This document shows, piece by piece, positions 1 through 10,624 of a DNA stretch of 64,000 bases. The notes below the pieces were generated by a model, which saw nothing but the letters and a program-made list of their open reading frames with translations, searched no databases and had not been told where the DNA came from. The DNA is from Tamarix chinensis (taxonomy: Eukaryota > Streptophyta > Magnoliopsida > Caryophyllales > Tamaricaceae), in assembly GCA_030549775.1 (NCBI GenBank), contig CM060174.1:19276193-19340192 (forward strand). The letters are read 5' to 3'. A program made the translations under genes and the position numbers. Every line of letters begins with the position of its first letter. Positions within the stretch are counted from its first letter, which is position 1.

Positions 1-3000
1 ATGCCACATCTAAAAGTTATAAATGGGCATGAGAGCAACTCAGATCTGGGTTCTATGATTGACCAATCTGCTAGAACCTGGGGAGGAAAGTTGGAAATAA
101 GTGCAGGTACATCTGCTTCTTCCACTGATACCAGGGAATTATCACCCCTGGTTAACCAAAGTTGGAACCGTTCACAATTTGAGAATCTTTCTAGTCAGCA
201 TGGTCCAGAAGATGATTTGTCATCTCAACGTGTATATGCTGATGGTAAAAGCTTTCAGGACCCGTGTGCTCAAGATGAAGGTACAGACTTTTCTGATAGC
301 TTATGATCACAGTTAATAGATTCTCTTTTCCTGCTTCTAATTCTCTTTCCCCCCTTTTTATTGTTCTCTATTGGGCCTTTGCACATTGCAGAAATTGTAT
401 TTCCTGGAAGACCGAGTAGCAGGGGAAATGCAATCGTGAAGCCTGTCAGGAATACTGATGTTAATTTGGGTGCTAAAGCTAACTATCCTTCTCTTCCAAA
501 GGAATTTAAGGAACCTGGCATCCAAAGTCAAAGTGATGAGAAGTTGCATCCTTTTGGCTTATTATGGTCTGAGCTGGAAGGAAATCAACTCAGACAGAGC
601 CAGTCGGTGACCATGCCTTCAAGCATTGGGCAGCATGGCCATCCCTTAGCTAGTCACATCAGTGGTAGGGCTGGTCCATTTGGCGGAGTTTCTGATGCAA
701 ATGTCACTGATGAAAAATGGCCCGACTTTTATAGGAAAGGACCTCTTGCTAATGCTAATATATATGGAGATGCTATAGCTGGCCATCATTTTACTCATAT
801 GGAGCAAGATCCTGGCCGAGAATTGGCTGAACAGCTACTATCACGGCAATTCCTGCAGCAGCAGCAGCAGCAGCAGCAGATGGAGCTTCAACAAAGAAAT
901 ATGTTGTCTCAACTTCCTCACTTAAATGATTCAGCTCTAGAGCAACTCCCTAGTCGGAACCTAATTCACCAGCAGTTGGTTAACCAGTCTCCTGATATAG
1001 AACACCTGTTGGCTCTTCAGCAGCAACAGCGTCAATTGGAGCTGCAGCAGAAACATTTGCAGCAACAGCAGCTACACCAACAGCAAATGCTTATGCAGGA
1101 GCAGCAGTCCCAAGCACGGCAGCTGCTTCTTGAGCAATTGCTTCATTCTCCAATGCATGATGCTGGCTTTCCTCAGCCCCACATTGATGCTGGTGGTGCA
1201 AATAGTGCATTGGAACATCTGTTGCTAAAACAGCGTCTTGTACAGGAGATGCAGCAGGGTCCCCAAAGGCATTCTGATCCATATGTGGACCAGTTGCTTT
1301 ATTCAAAACTTGGCCAGGGAAATCATCAAGAGAATGTGTTTGAAATGATGGGGCGTAGTAGGCATGACCAATTGCTATTGGAGAGCCAAATTCTTCAGCG
1401 GGAGCAGCTCCAGGCGAGGCAGTTGGCCATGGGATTGAGACAGCAGCCAGATGAACAAGTGGCCTTCAGTCCATTGGATGTGTTTCAGCAACAACGTAGA
1501 CCGTTGCATGAGGAGCAGCTTAGTCAGTTTGAAAGAATGCAATTGCAGGAACGACTTGACAGAGAGCTTTATGATCGAGGTGTCCATCAATTTGAAAGGT
1601 CGATGTCTATGCCTGGTGGTGGTCCAGGGATGAACCTGGACATGATAAATGCCATGTCTCGGATCCAGGGTTTGGATATCCAGGACCCAAATGTGCATGC
1701 CCGTGCTGCTGGTCAAGTTGGTTCCTTTTCTTCTGGTGCCCATTCTCGTCATCCGATTGTCCCTGGTGACTTTCCTGTTGCTCACGTAGATGCAATGGAA
1801 GGTCGCTGGTCTGAAGTTGATGGCCATCAATCCAGTGATTGGATGGAGTCACAACTTCACCAACTGCATCTCAATGCTATGCATCAGAAAAGGGAGTCAC
1901 AAGTGAAACTAAATTCTGAAGATCAGAGTTTATGGGCTTCAGCTGTTGTGGATGAAGAGAAGTCCAAGCAATTACTGATGGAATTGTTGCACCAAAAATC
2001 TAGCCATCAATCCAGTAAGCCATTAGGTATGACTGATCAGTCCCATCTCAAGATGGTACCTTTTTGTTTCTTTTATCAGTCTAACTCTACAAAACATTTG
2101 TTTAAACTTGGCGCAGATCGGGAGTCTGGTGTGAACACTGCAGTTTCTTTAGCATCCTATGCTTCTATTTCAGGGGAACACCCACCACTTGCTATGCCAA
2201 TCGACCAAGCTGGTGGATTTGACAGTACTGAAAGATTACATGTCCATTCCAATCCTGGAATACTGATGGAAAGAGAGGCAGTTTTTCCAGGAATTGATGT
2301 GGCTTCCCAATCTAAGTATATGAGCTCCAATATGATTGGCAAGCCATACATGGACACAGTATCTTCGGAGGGCATTGTAAATGGGACAAGATCTGAGATT
2401 CAGCAAGGTGTGACAAAGCAGGCAAGGTTTTCTTCATTGGGTGGCTTAGAAGTGCCAACCAATGCTATTGCCAGACACAGCTCGGTTGGGAGATCTGGTA
2501 TTTTCATTTTTTAATATTTTCCATTTAATTGCATTCTATTGAGGCGATGGTTGTAATACTGGGAGTTCATCGCAGGTACTTCTGTGGGTTTGCTTGATGA
2601 TAAAATTGGACAATCTATTTCCTTTATCGAAGAGACTGCTAATAATAGGTATGGATCGTTAATTATCCTCTGTACTTGTGAACAAATGGTGCCTGAGTTG
2701 ATGTGCCTAATGAGGATATGTGGACTTTTAAACAACTTTTAGATAGTTGTGTGGTTGGCCATTCTCCTGTGGTTCTGCTATTTGTGACTATAGCTGATCT
2801 TAAGGTTTTACCCTCTTCTGAGCGCAGGATACCAACAGTTATTTTCAGAGGGTCAGAAAATGTCTTGCTTAAGCATCCTTCTGTATCTGGTGCTTCATCT
2901 TCTGAAGAAAGGTTATCTGACCTTGCAGTAGATCCTATTACTCAGGGGAAGAATTCCTCCATGATTTCTCCTGATGGTACGCCAGTCCTTTTCCTTGCTA

Positions 3001-4077
3001 CCTTTTCTAATAGCAACTAGAGCTAAATGTTGGCTATTGAGCTAAATGTTGGCTATTTCAGAATGAGATCTGCTTTGCATATTTTAGACTTTGGATGCTT
3101 TTAATTTCTCTTATTGCTGGCAATTTCTATCCTTGGGCTTGGTGTTGAAGGAGAAGAGCTGGCTGGAAATGGATAGTGTCATCATTATTCATTCATTGCT
3201 GGACATTCTAGTATCAACATACCAGAGTGGCGTCCTTTCACATGTTGTGGCTTTCTTTTACATGTTGAGTTCAATATGAATCCCTCTTGCTAAAGAGAGA
3301 TAATAACACTTGTGAGAACGAGGATCAAATTGAGTTGCTTATAAAAGATGAAAGGGGCTACCTTGGGTAATGTAGAAAGTAATGGTCTCTTACCACCTGT
3401 ATTTGGGATGTGACATGCCATGTTGTATGTGGTCCTCAGGAAAATGGGTTTGTGGGATACATTATTGTTCATGTCAAAGTTTCATCTCTTTACTATCCCC
3501 TTGATATATACAAAAATTTGGCTTCTTTCTTGGTGTTTCACCTTGAGCATATTGCCTCTTTTTTCACTTTTTTGTGGAATGACTTAAAATCTGTTAGCCG
3601 CCCTGCAATGGGAGTGTTTTAATATGGCATCTAGAAAGATGCAACAACATTGTGGTCATTTGAATCAATCCACGATTGTTTCACCATGCTTTTCTCATGT
3701 TTCCGTTGTGAGTTATTGGTAGTCCATTGAAATAATCCGTACCTCTGAAAATTTCAGGTGCAAGACGAGAGGTGGGTTTGAATGCAGTCAATCAAGTTCC
3801 TGATACAAGTGCAAACTCAAAGAAGGATATGCGGTTCAGGCGAACCTCCTCTTGTAGTGATGCAGATGTTTCAGAGACGTCATTCATTGACATAATAAAG
3901 AACAGTGCTAAGAAGCCACCACAACCGGAGACTCACTTAGAGCCAACAGATGGACAGGGTGGCCGGAGTGGTAAAAAGAAGGCGAAGAAAGGAAGACAGA
4001 TTGATCCAGCTCTTCTTGGTTTTAAGGTTCACAGCAATCGTATTATGATGGGCGAGATTCAACGGGTGGAAGACTGA
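1..4077 (+). CDS. EXA1/MUSE11-like GYF-domain protein, C-terminal part (5' end outside window)
   Basis: Exons are 1..280, 392..2497, 2576..2648, 2828..2976 and 3758..4077. All introns are GT-AG, phases agree (1, 1, 2, 1), and the total of 2928 nt gives 975 residues plus TGA. The ATG at base 1 is in frame but is probably an internal Met, because the gene must continue upstream. The protein has a Q8 run (from about 855), long Q/L/H-rich helical stretches to about 1600, and a basic C-terminus, KKAKKGRQ followed by DPALLGFKV and IMMGEIQRVED. That ending and the EEIVFPGRP segment are what I recognise from the plant EXA1/MUSE11 family (Arabidopsis At5g42950). Those proteins are about 1500-1800 residues long, carry a central GYF domain that binds proline-rich partners, bind eIF4E-type factors, and repress translation of immune receptors; loss limits potexvirus accumulation. 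The GYF domain is not in the window, so the family call rests on the C-terminal half. Confidence 0.82.
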
Positions 4078-4570
4078 CCATTTAACATTATTATAACCTT
4101 AACTAGTGTTTCATGACCATTTTTTAATTTTTAGAGCTGTACAGATTGAGAACCCATTGTAAAGCTTATGGGGGAAATTTTTTCAGACGAGATAGGCTAG
4201 TCGCTAGTGGATTATGCTCAGTTTAGTTGTTTGGCTATATAAATTTAGGATGTGTTTAAGATAGTGTTGTAAAGAGTTTGTACAGAAAAAATAACTGCAA
4301 AAGCAATCAGTTGGAGTATATATTTCTGTGTATATATATATATGTAACGGCCGTACTGTTGCTTGTCATTTGTGTTTGCAGTTTGCGGTATATTCTTGTA
4401 ATCGGTTAATTGGGTACCTGCCTCTTGATCCAGTCTTTAAACGTCAACCTCATACGCGACAGCCAATGTGAAGCTAATCTCGGATACGTTGAGACACAGA
4501 AGGTGCCCTCCGTTCACGTTTAAACGAGTACTACTATGATATCAGCATCAAAGCCAACTAGGAATAAAAA
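4078..4570 (+). other. 3' UTR and polyadenylation region of the EXA1-like gene (probable)
   Basis: No coding signal follows the TGA at 4075-4077. The stretch is T-rich with a short TA dinucleotide run near 4330-4342. An AATAAA hexamer lies at 4563-4568, the first clear one after the stop. The true cleavage site could lie earlier at a weaker signal. Confidence 0.4.
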
Positions 4571-6249
4571 TTTAAAATAAAAATGAGAACTTTTTTCAGT
4601 ACTTTGTTTATTTTCTTTTTCTGGAAAGTGGCGAGAAAAGAAAGTTTAAAAGAAAGCAAAAGTTAATTTTCTTTCCATTATTTGATTGTTAGTAAAGTTT
4701 TGTGAGAAACAAATTGTTGGAACATGTTTTTTGTTTGGTGTCCTAAAGAGAAAATTTTAAGTATTAATTAATAGTAAAGAGTTACTTTTTTATGTAAATT
4801 ATCATTTAATTTTCATTTAAAACACAATTTCTTTCTTTAAATAATTAATTTATAGGGTTTTGTGTCATCATCATTATTTAAAGACATATACAATAAAAAC
4901 TCAAAATAAAAAATGAAATATTACATTAGTGCATGTAAAATTCTATGAAGTTTCTAAAAAACTATAAAAACTTCGTAAACTTAATACATGTCCCAATTTT
5001 TTTTTCAAAAAAGTATAAAATATTACATAAACTTACAATAATTTTTAAAAAGCTTCCAAAAATATACAAAATATTCCATACTTCTTTCCATTGCAAAAAA
5101 AAAAACTTCATTATTAGTAACGCACTCGTTACTATCATAAAATATCAATAACTTATTATTTTATCTTTTTTGTATCTATTTGATACATATCTTCAAACAC
5201 CTTACTAATAAACTTATAGTGAATAATTTCTTTTAATCTATTTATTTAAAGAGTCTATAAAGGTTACTACGATCACCATAAAATTTTACAATATCAAAAA
5301 AGGGGAGAATGGTTAGAACTTAGGACTTTTGATAGCTAAGAGTTAACATTCCGGTAGGCAAACCTTACAAGTGAAAAATAATTTTTATGAAAGCAATTTC
5401 TTGTGTTTGTTATATATGGAATTTTTTTTAAAAAAAATTAATAGTTATAGAAAAATTAAGGATTTTTTCATGATGTTTTTCTATTGAATGGAAGCTAAAT
5501 AATGATTTCATTATTTAGATAGGTGACAAAGTTATGTGTGCACACACATATGCTTTTCTTTTGAAAATGTCATACTTTTCGCAAAAATCGAACCTTAGTT
5601 ATTCATTTCAAGTCCAATGCAATGCCATCTCAGCTATAACCTCTTAGACAATATTATATTTGTTAATTACCTTTCATTAGGTAAAATATTTGCATATCAC
5701 TAAATAAGTAGGAAAGAAAAAGATGAAATAAAAAATATATTGGAAAACATAGAGACTAACATAGATATGACAATAATTAGAAAGGAACCAATGCCAATCT
5801 ATAATACACAAGAAAGTCATTGCCGGCCACCCGTATGTGTCATCTTTAATTTGAAATAGTGCTGATCGGTTAAATGCTTTGATACCACATTTTTCATACT
5901 CACCATTTATTTTCCACACCTGTCCCTCGTTTTTTGCTTGTTATATTATTTCCTTATCATTTCTCTGCCAACCAAACATGAGAAAAAATTCCATAAAATG
6001 GATCTTTTCCATTGGTACGGGATAATTGGGTCGAAAAACTACTTCCGTATATTATATCTTTTATAGTCTATTTTAAATAAATAAATAAAAATTCTTTTAA
6101 ACAAATATCTATTTTAAATTTTAAATTGATCTAAAGTGAATATTTCATTAAAAATATTTTTATTATTTCTAACTACATGATATATAAGACATAAAATAAG
6201 GATGATTTTTTACACTCCTATTAGTCTCCTGCGAAATGAGCCCTAATGC
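4571..6249. other. AT-rich spacer between two convergent genes
   Basis: I see no gene, RNA or bounded repeat here. The hydrolase gene's 3' UTR should occupy the right end. An AATAAA on the minus strand at 6159-6164, about 85 bp past its stop codon, is a plausible poly(A) signal. The predicted open frames at 4945-5151 and 5677-5919 are low-complexity AT translations without family features. Confidence 0.5.
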
Positions 6250-9200
6250 TCAAGTCCTACTCCAAGAGTCTGGGAAGAGTTCCGTAACTGTCCTGCCCAT
6301 GATCCACTCCAAATCTGAGGAAGATGAGGCCAGAAGACTGGCTATTTCAAGAGCTGATTCTTTAGCTCCTGGGTAACCACACGCGGGTACAACAAAAGGG
6401 AAGTCGCTGCAACATATGCAAGATAGTAAGATAAAATGATGTTGATACCATCTTATTGTACGAGTAAAGTAAAACTATTAGTCCATTATTACCTGCCCCA
6501 CATGATACGATTGATACCAAAGCTCGCAACAACTTGAGAAAACAGAGGGCCTAAATCTCGATACGGAAATTTCTCTCTTGAAACTCTGAATAGGGCACTG
6601 AATTTTACATAAACCTGTTCATATTGAACACCCAACATTCCATATCAGTTGGCACGCTTAAATTAGCACCAAACTTTCCGTTAAATATGAGCAGTAGAAT
6701 GTTTACCTGGGGGAACTTGGATAAACTTAAGAGGTTTGAGAAAGCTAAACTTTCATCATCAGTTCTGCAACATTAGGACAAAAATGATTGATGCGATCTT
6801 CCAGCTTTTGACATAAGAGTACAGAATTTGATGATACTGAGTAGTACATAAACAGAGAGATTACGTAGGTGGTTTGCAGAATGCCAAATGATCAAGCAAT
6901 ACGGCGGTTGAAGGATATTCTGTACACAACTTTTGAATCTCTGAAAAGTGCAAATTTAGACCCTGAAAAAGAGATGAAATTTCATACTTTTTAACAAATG
7001 ACCAGAAAAGGTCCACAAAACCTATATGCAACATGATACGAGAAGTAATGATGGTAACTGTTTGGGAGCAGCGATATCATGTTCACATGTAGGAAAATGG
7101 CTGCAAATGCGTACAAAGTTGAAAATCAGAATAAGGTATCCAGTAATAACGAGTGAGTGAGATGAAGCTAAAAGGGTAAGACAACCTGGTTCAAAGGTTG
7201 AAATGTTTGTAACAATACCTTCATACACATGAAGCTCACAGGCACTCCAAGATCTCCTGCCTTAGAGAACATTGTCCTCCCAACATCATTTGTCATCTGG
7301 AAGAACATCATTCCATAAGATCCAAGTCCAACAAATCTTTAGAGTGGAGGAAAGCTAATGCCTAGACAACTAACCCCTAATTCTAAAATAAGCTTGTCAC
7401 CTGCTGACCAGACGGCCATAAATATGGGTTAAAGCGAACGGCACGATATCCATCCTGGCAGAAAGAAAGCAGTGAGCACATGTACTCAAGACACAATATA
7501 TCAACTTCATCTGATAGCCTGATTAGCTTCACTGAACCTTCAAAATTAGATGTTCAAGCTGCTCAATCCCACTTCCGTCTTCAGCTGGATTAGCCAGACA
7601 ACACCCAACGAATTTGGATGGATATTTCTTTAGCACACTGTCATGTAATTATCTGATGAGATTATATGTATACAGGAAGGGGCAGAAAAAAAATTGGGGA
7701 AAATGGTGTATCAATGAGGTATAGTGTATGTTTAGGGAGACTTAGTAATGCGTAGAGGAAGCACACAACACCAAATTAGAACAATTGACAATCAACGACA
7801 CTAAAATCAAGCCAACCAAAGAGGAGAGAATTGATAAGAATTGTGATTACGGCTAGGGTTTTGGGTTCAGTTTAGGGTTTGATGTGTGGAATGATTTGAT
7901 TAGCAAAATATTAATGAGGCTAATGATGGTGTTGATGATTGTTGTGGATGATGGGTTAGGGTTTTGGTCCAGGTTGTGGAAAAATGAAGATTGTTATTTA
8001 TGTGGTTGAATATGGATGAATGTGTATGGAAGAGTATGGTGTGGGATCGAACAATTTAAATGGTATGTTTGTGTTTGATTTAACACTTTAATTAACTCAC
8101 ATAGAAATTAAATAGAGGAATCTTGATTATGATTCACATAGATAACATAAAAAAGTTGTAAACTCACAAAGAGATTCAGTGAAGATTGAACTCAATTCAA
8201 TTCTCATTTAACTCATAAAAACCAACGTGATTTACATAGGGTATTCAAGAATAATTCAGCTGAATTTTCCACACATAAGATAGGCTAGAAACTAAAAGAA
8301 AAACCACACAATATCTAATAAGATTCATGCCACACTCATAGTCACACATAAGATAAATCACACTCTAAAAATATAGAACAATATCTAGCAAACCCTAATC
8401 TTCTAGTAAGTTACCTAATGATTAAGTAACAAATCTAATAACAACTAATTCTGACACCTAAGACTGGCCTTAAGGAGGCTTAAAAATGACCATCAAATGT
8501 GCATAGCACATGCCTTCATTAAACTTCTCATAATTGCCTCCATGCCCTCTTATGATCAAATTAAGCCTATATTCACTCCTTTGATCTAATTCTTCAACCA
8601 AGCCTCTCCTAATGGGTTTGATGACTCCATTAGCTTAACTCTCAAGAGCAAGACAATGTCCAGGACTTGTAGAACATGCCCCTGCATCACTTAGCTTGTT
8701 TGGTATTACTTATAAAAAGTAATTATCTAACATAATGTTTTTTGGAAACTTTTTAGGGCAATTTTTTTTAAATAAATAATTATCTATAATCACTTTTTAT
8801 AAGTAATACCAAGTTAGGAGTTAAGTCAATATTTTTACTTTTTCCTTCTTGTTCCATACTAACTTGCCTACTACACAGCATAGGCGGACCCCTCTTTCTG
8901 TCCAAATCTCATAAACCTTTCATAATTGACATTGAGGTAGACAAGATTCAAGCTAAGCTCCTGGCACAACTGGGAGAGTTCAACCACTTGAGACCAAAAA
9001 GGCACAATACCTTCTTAGATGATAAGCAATTCGTACGATATCAACATTGAAACACTGAGCTAAAAGACTAAGTGAATAATTTTTTTGGTTGACGACACAA
9101 ATTCCATACCAAGTCACTATGGCTAGGCTGATCGTTACTTGTGTTCATCACCAGATTTCCAACCTTTCATCACGGTATCAGCCTATTCCATTATCACCCA

Positions 9201-9967
9201 GCACCCATATGCAGCAGAAGGACAAACACTACACTTCCGTTCTATAACCCTCTTGCGGTGGGGCCAATTAGTTTGTCACATAATGATCAATATAAAAATT
9301 AAGGAAAAGAGAAATATATACGTAGTTTTTACCAGACCTTGTCACCAATGAATGATCAAACTTATGATTAATGGGTTGAACGATTACGGCACCATCTACA
9401 CCAGCTTCTTCCATACACTGCCATATGAAACTGTTTTAAAATAGGAGTAAAAAGAGCTATGCAATTCAAACTGAACTAACTATCTACTCATTAAAAGCAG
9501 TCAATAATGGAACATTTTAAATCAAATGAAGAAAAAAGTAAATAAATTATACCTCAAGCAAGAAATCAACATGCCCAGGCAAGGAAGGTTCCTGGCCTGG
9601 AAAATAAGGATATTTATCTGCAGCCTTCAGAAGCAAAAATAGCATCAATTAGTCAATTATCAAAAATCCAAATCAATCATAGGGACAACAAAACCAAATT
9701 CAAATTAAGAGAACGGATATTCCGAACTTTTTTTACCTCATCGGGAGAAGCCCATACATGAAGGTGAGCATCAATGACTTTGGTACTCTTCTTCTCAGCT
9801 TGTTCTCCTTGACATGACATTTTTGTAGAGGGTGAAAAATGTCGGGGATGTGGGTCAATGGGTGGAGAGAGAAATGGATTGGAAGAACGAGGATGGTGAA
9901 AATGTAAAGACGAGAATACTGAAATCAAAGGCCTCGGTCTCAGTGCCATTGGAGAGCCCCCAATCAA
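6250..9967 (-). CDS. metal-dependent hydrolase, amidohydrolase-2 type (TIM-barrel), probable plastid form
   Basis: Ten exons on the minus strand: 9967..9737, 9624..9553, 9417..9338, 7637..7538, 7454..7401, 7296..7219, 6962..6865, 6764..6707, 6614..6493, 6406..6250. All introns are GT-AG, phases agree, and the 1050 nt give 349 residues plus TGA. The protein matches the plant family related to bacterial 2-pyrone-4,6-dicarboxylate lactonase and y4mH-type amidohydrolases (PF04909 fold). Visible metal-site candidates are the HxH of DAHLHVW (His68, His70), His119/His123 in NHKFDHS, His230 in LLDHLAF, and Asp299 in MWGSDFPF. Residues 1-50 are rich in Ser, Pro, Arg and His and absent from the core family, which suggests a chloroplast transit peptide. 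Starts at Met1, Met7 (343 aa) or Met50 (300 aa, cytosolic length) are all possible. The substrate of the plant enzyme is not evident from sequence. Intron 3 is 1.7 kb; the others are 83-256 bp. No disruption is seen. Confidence 0.9.
8694..8813. mobile_element. Tourist/Harbinger-like MITE in intron 3 of the hydrolase gene
   Basis: A ~120-bp foldback whose arms share TTGGTATTACTTATAAAAAG followed by TRATTAT, 26-27 of 27 bases paired. It is flanked by TTA on both sides (8691-8693 and 8814-8816), the three-base duplication expected of PIF/Harbinger MITEs. The left arm carries GCTTGTTTGG next to the TTA, like Tourist termini, while the right arm looks shortened by four bases. It lies well inside the 1.7-kb intron. 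Confidence 0.6.
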
Positions 9968-10259
9968 ATTGGAGTGATGTGCGTCATTAGAGAAAACCTT
10001 AACCTGGGCCTTTAAAGGATTGGACGACTAATGGGCTAATGTAGCTCCTCGAAATTTTTTCGGGAGAAGACACTGTATAATGATATATTTAGGAAAAGTA
10101 TACCTTAAAATTATAAATTTTTAAAAATGTACTAATAATATTGAGTTTGCTGATATATACACCACATTATTTTGTATAAATAGTAACCCATTAATTTTTT
10201 GCCAGAATTAAAAAAAATAAACGATAAGTTTCAAAATAATAATATTATCTGTTACTGAC
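9968..10259. other. upstream region of the hydrolase gene
   Basis: This stretch lies 5' of the minus-strand hydrolase gene and should hold its promoter and 5' UTR. I cannot identify a convincing TATA box or other element. It ends at the 9-bp target duplication of the adjacent Mutator-type MITE. Confidence 0.35.
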
Positions 10260-10615
10260 CTAGTATTAAAAAACGGACCGGCCCGGCCGGTCCGACCGGT
10301 GAACCGGCGAACTGGTCAGGTCATCGGTCAGATTTCATGTGCCGGTTTTTAAGATCTCGGAACCAGTGAAAACCGGTCAAAAACCGGTCGGACCAGTGAA
10401 AACCGGTGAACCGGTTAAAAAATCGGTCTTAGAACTGGTCAAAAAATCGGTTGGGAGCCGGTAAAATTCATGTATAGTTTAATTTTCTATGTATTTCATA
10501 TTTTTTGACTTAAAATGTATCACTGGTTCGACCAGTCCAAACCACTGGTTCGACCACTAAACCAGTGAACCAGTTATGATACCAGTTCAATGATCGGTCC
10601 GGTTTTAAAACTATG
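10260..10615. mobile_element. Mutator-type MITE with 9-bp target-site duplication
   Basis: The 356-bp element is flanked by identical GTTACTGAC at 10251-10259 and 10616-10624; nine bases is the Mutator-superfamily length. The termini are inverted repeats: TAGTATTAAAAAACGGACCG on the left pairs with a right end that reads, on the other strand, TAGTTTTAAAACCGGACCG. The interior is packed with short inverted ACCGGT, AACCGG and GACCAGT motifs. It has no ORF and is non-autonomous. It lies about 300 bp upstream of the hydrolase start codon. Confidence 0.85.
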
Positions 10616-10624
10616 GTTACTGAC

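Noticed and set aside
2056..2116. A 61-bp intron ending at CAG 2114-2116
   Set aside because: It would shift the frame into a TGA within six codons, whereas the unspliced frame stays open and matches the family through ADRESG.
7850..7990. Telomere-like TTAGGGTTT motifs (TTTAGGGTTTG and similar)
   Set aside because: Only scattered single units in intron 3 of the hydrolase gene, with no tandem array.
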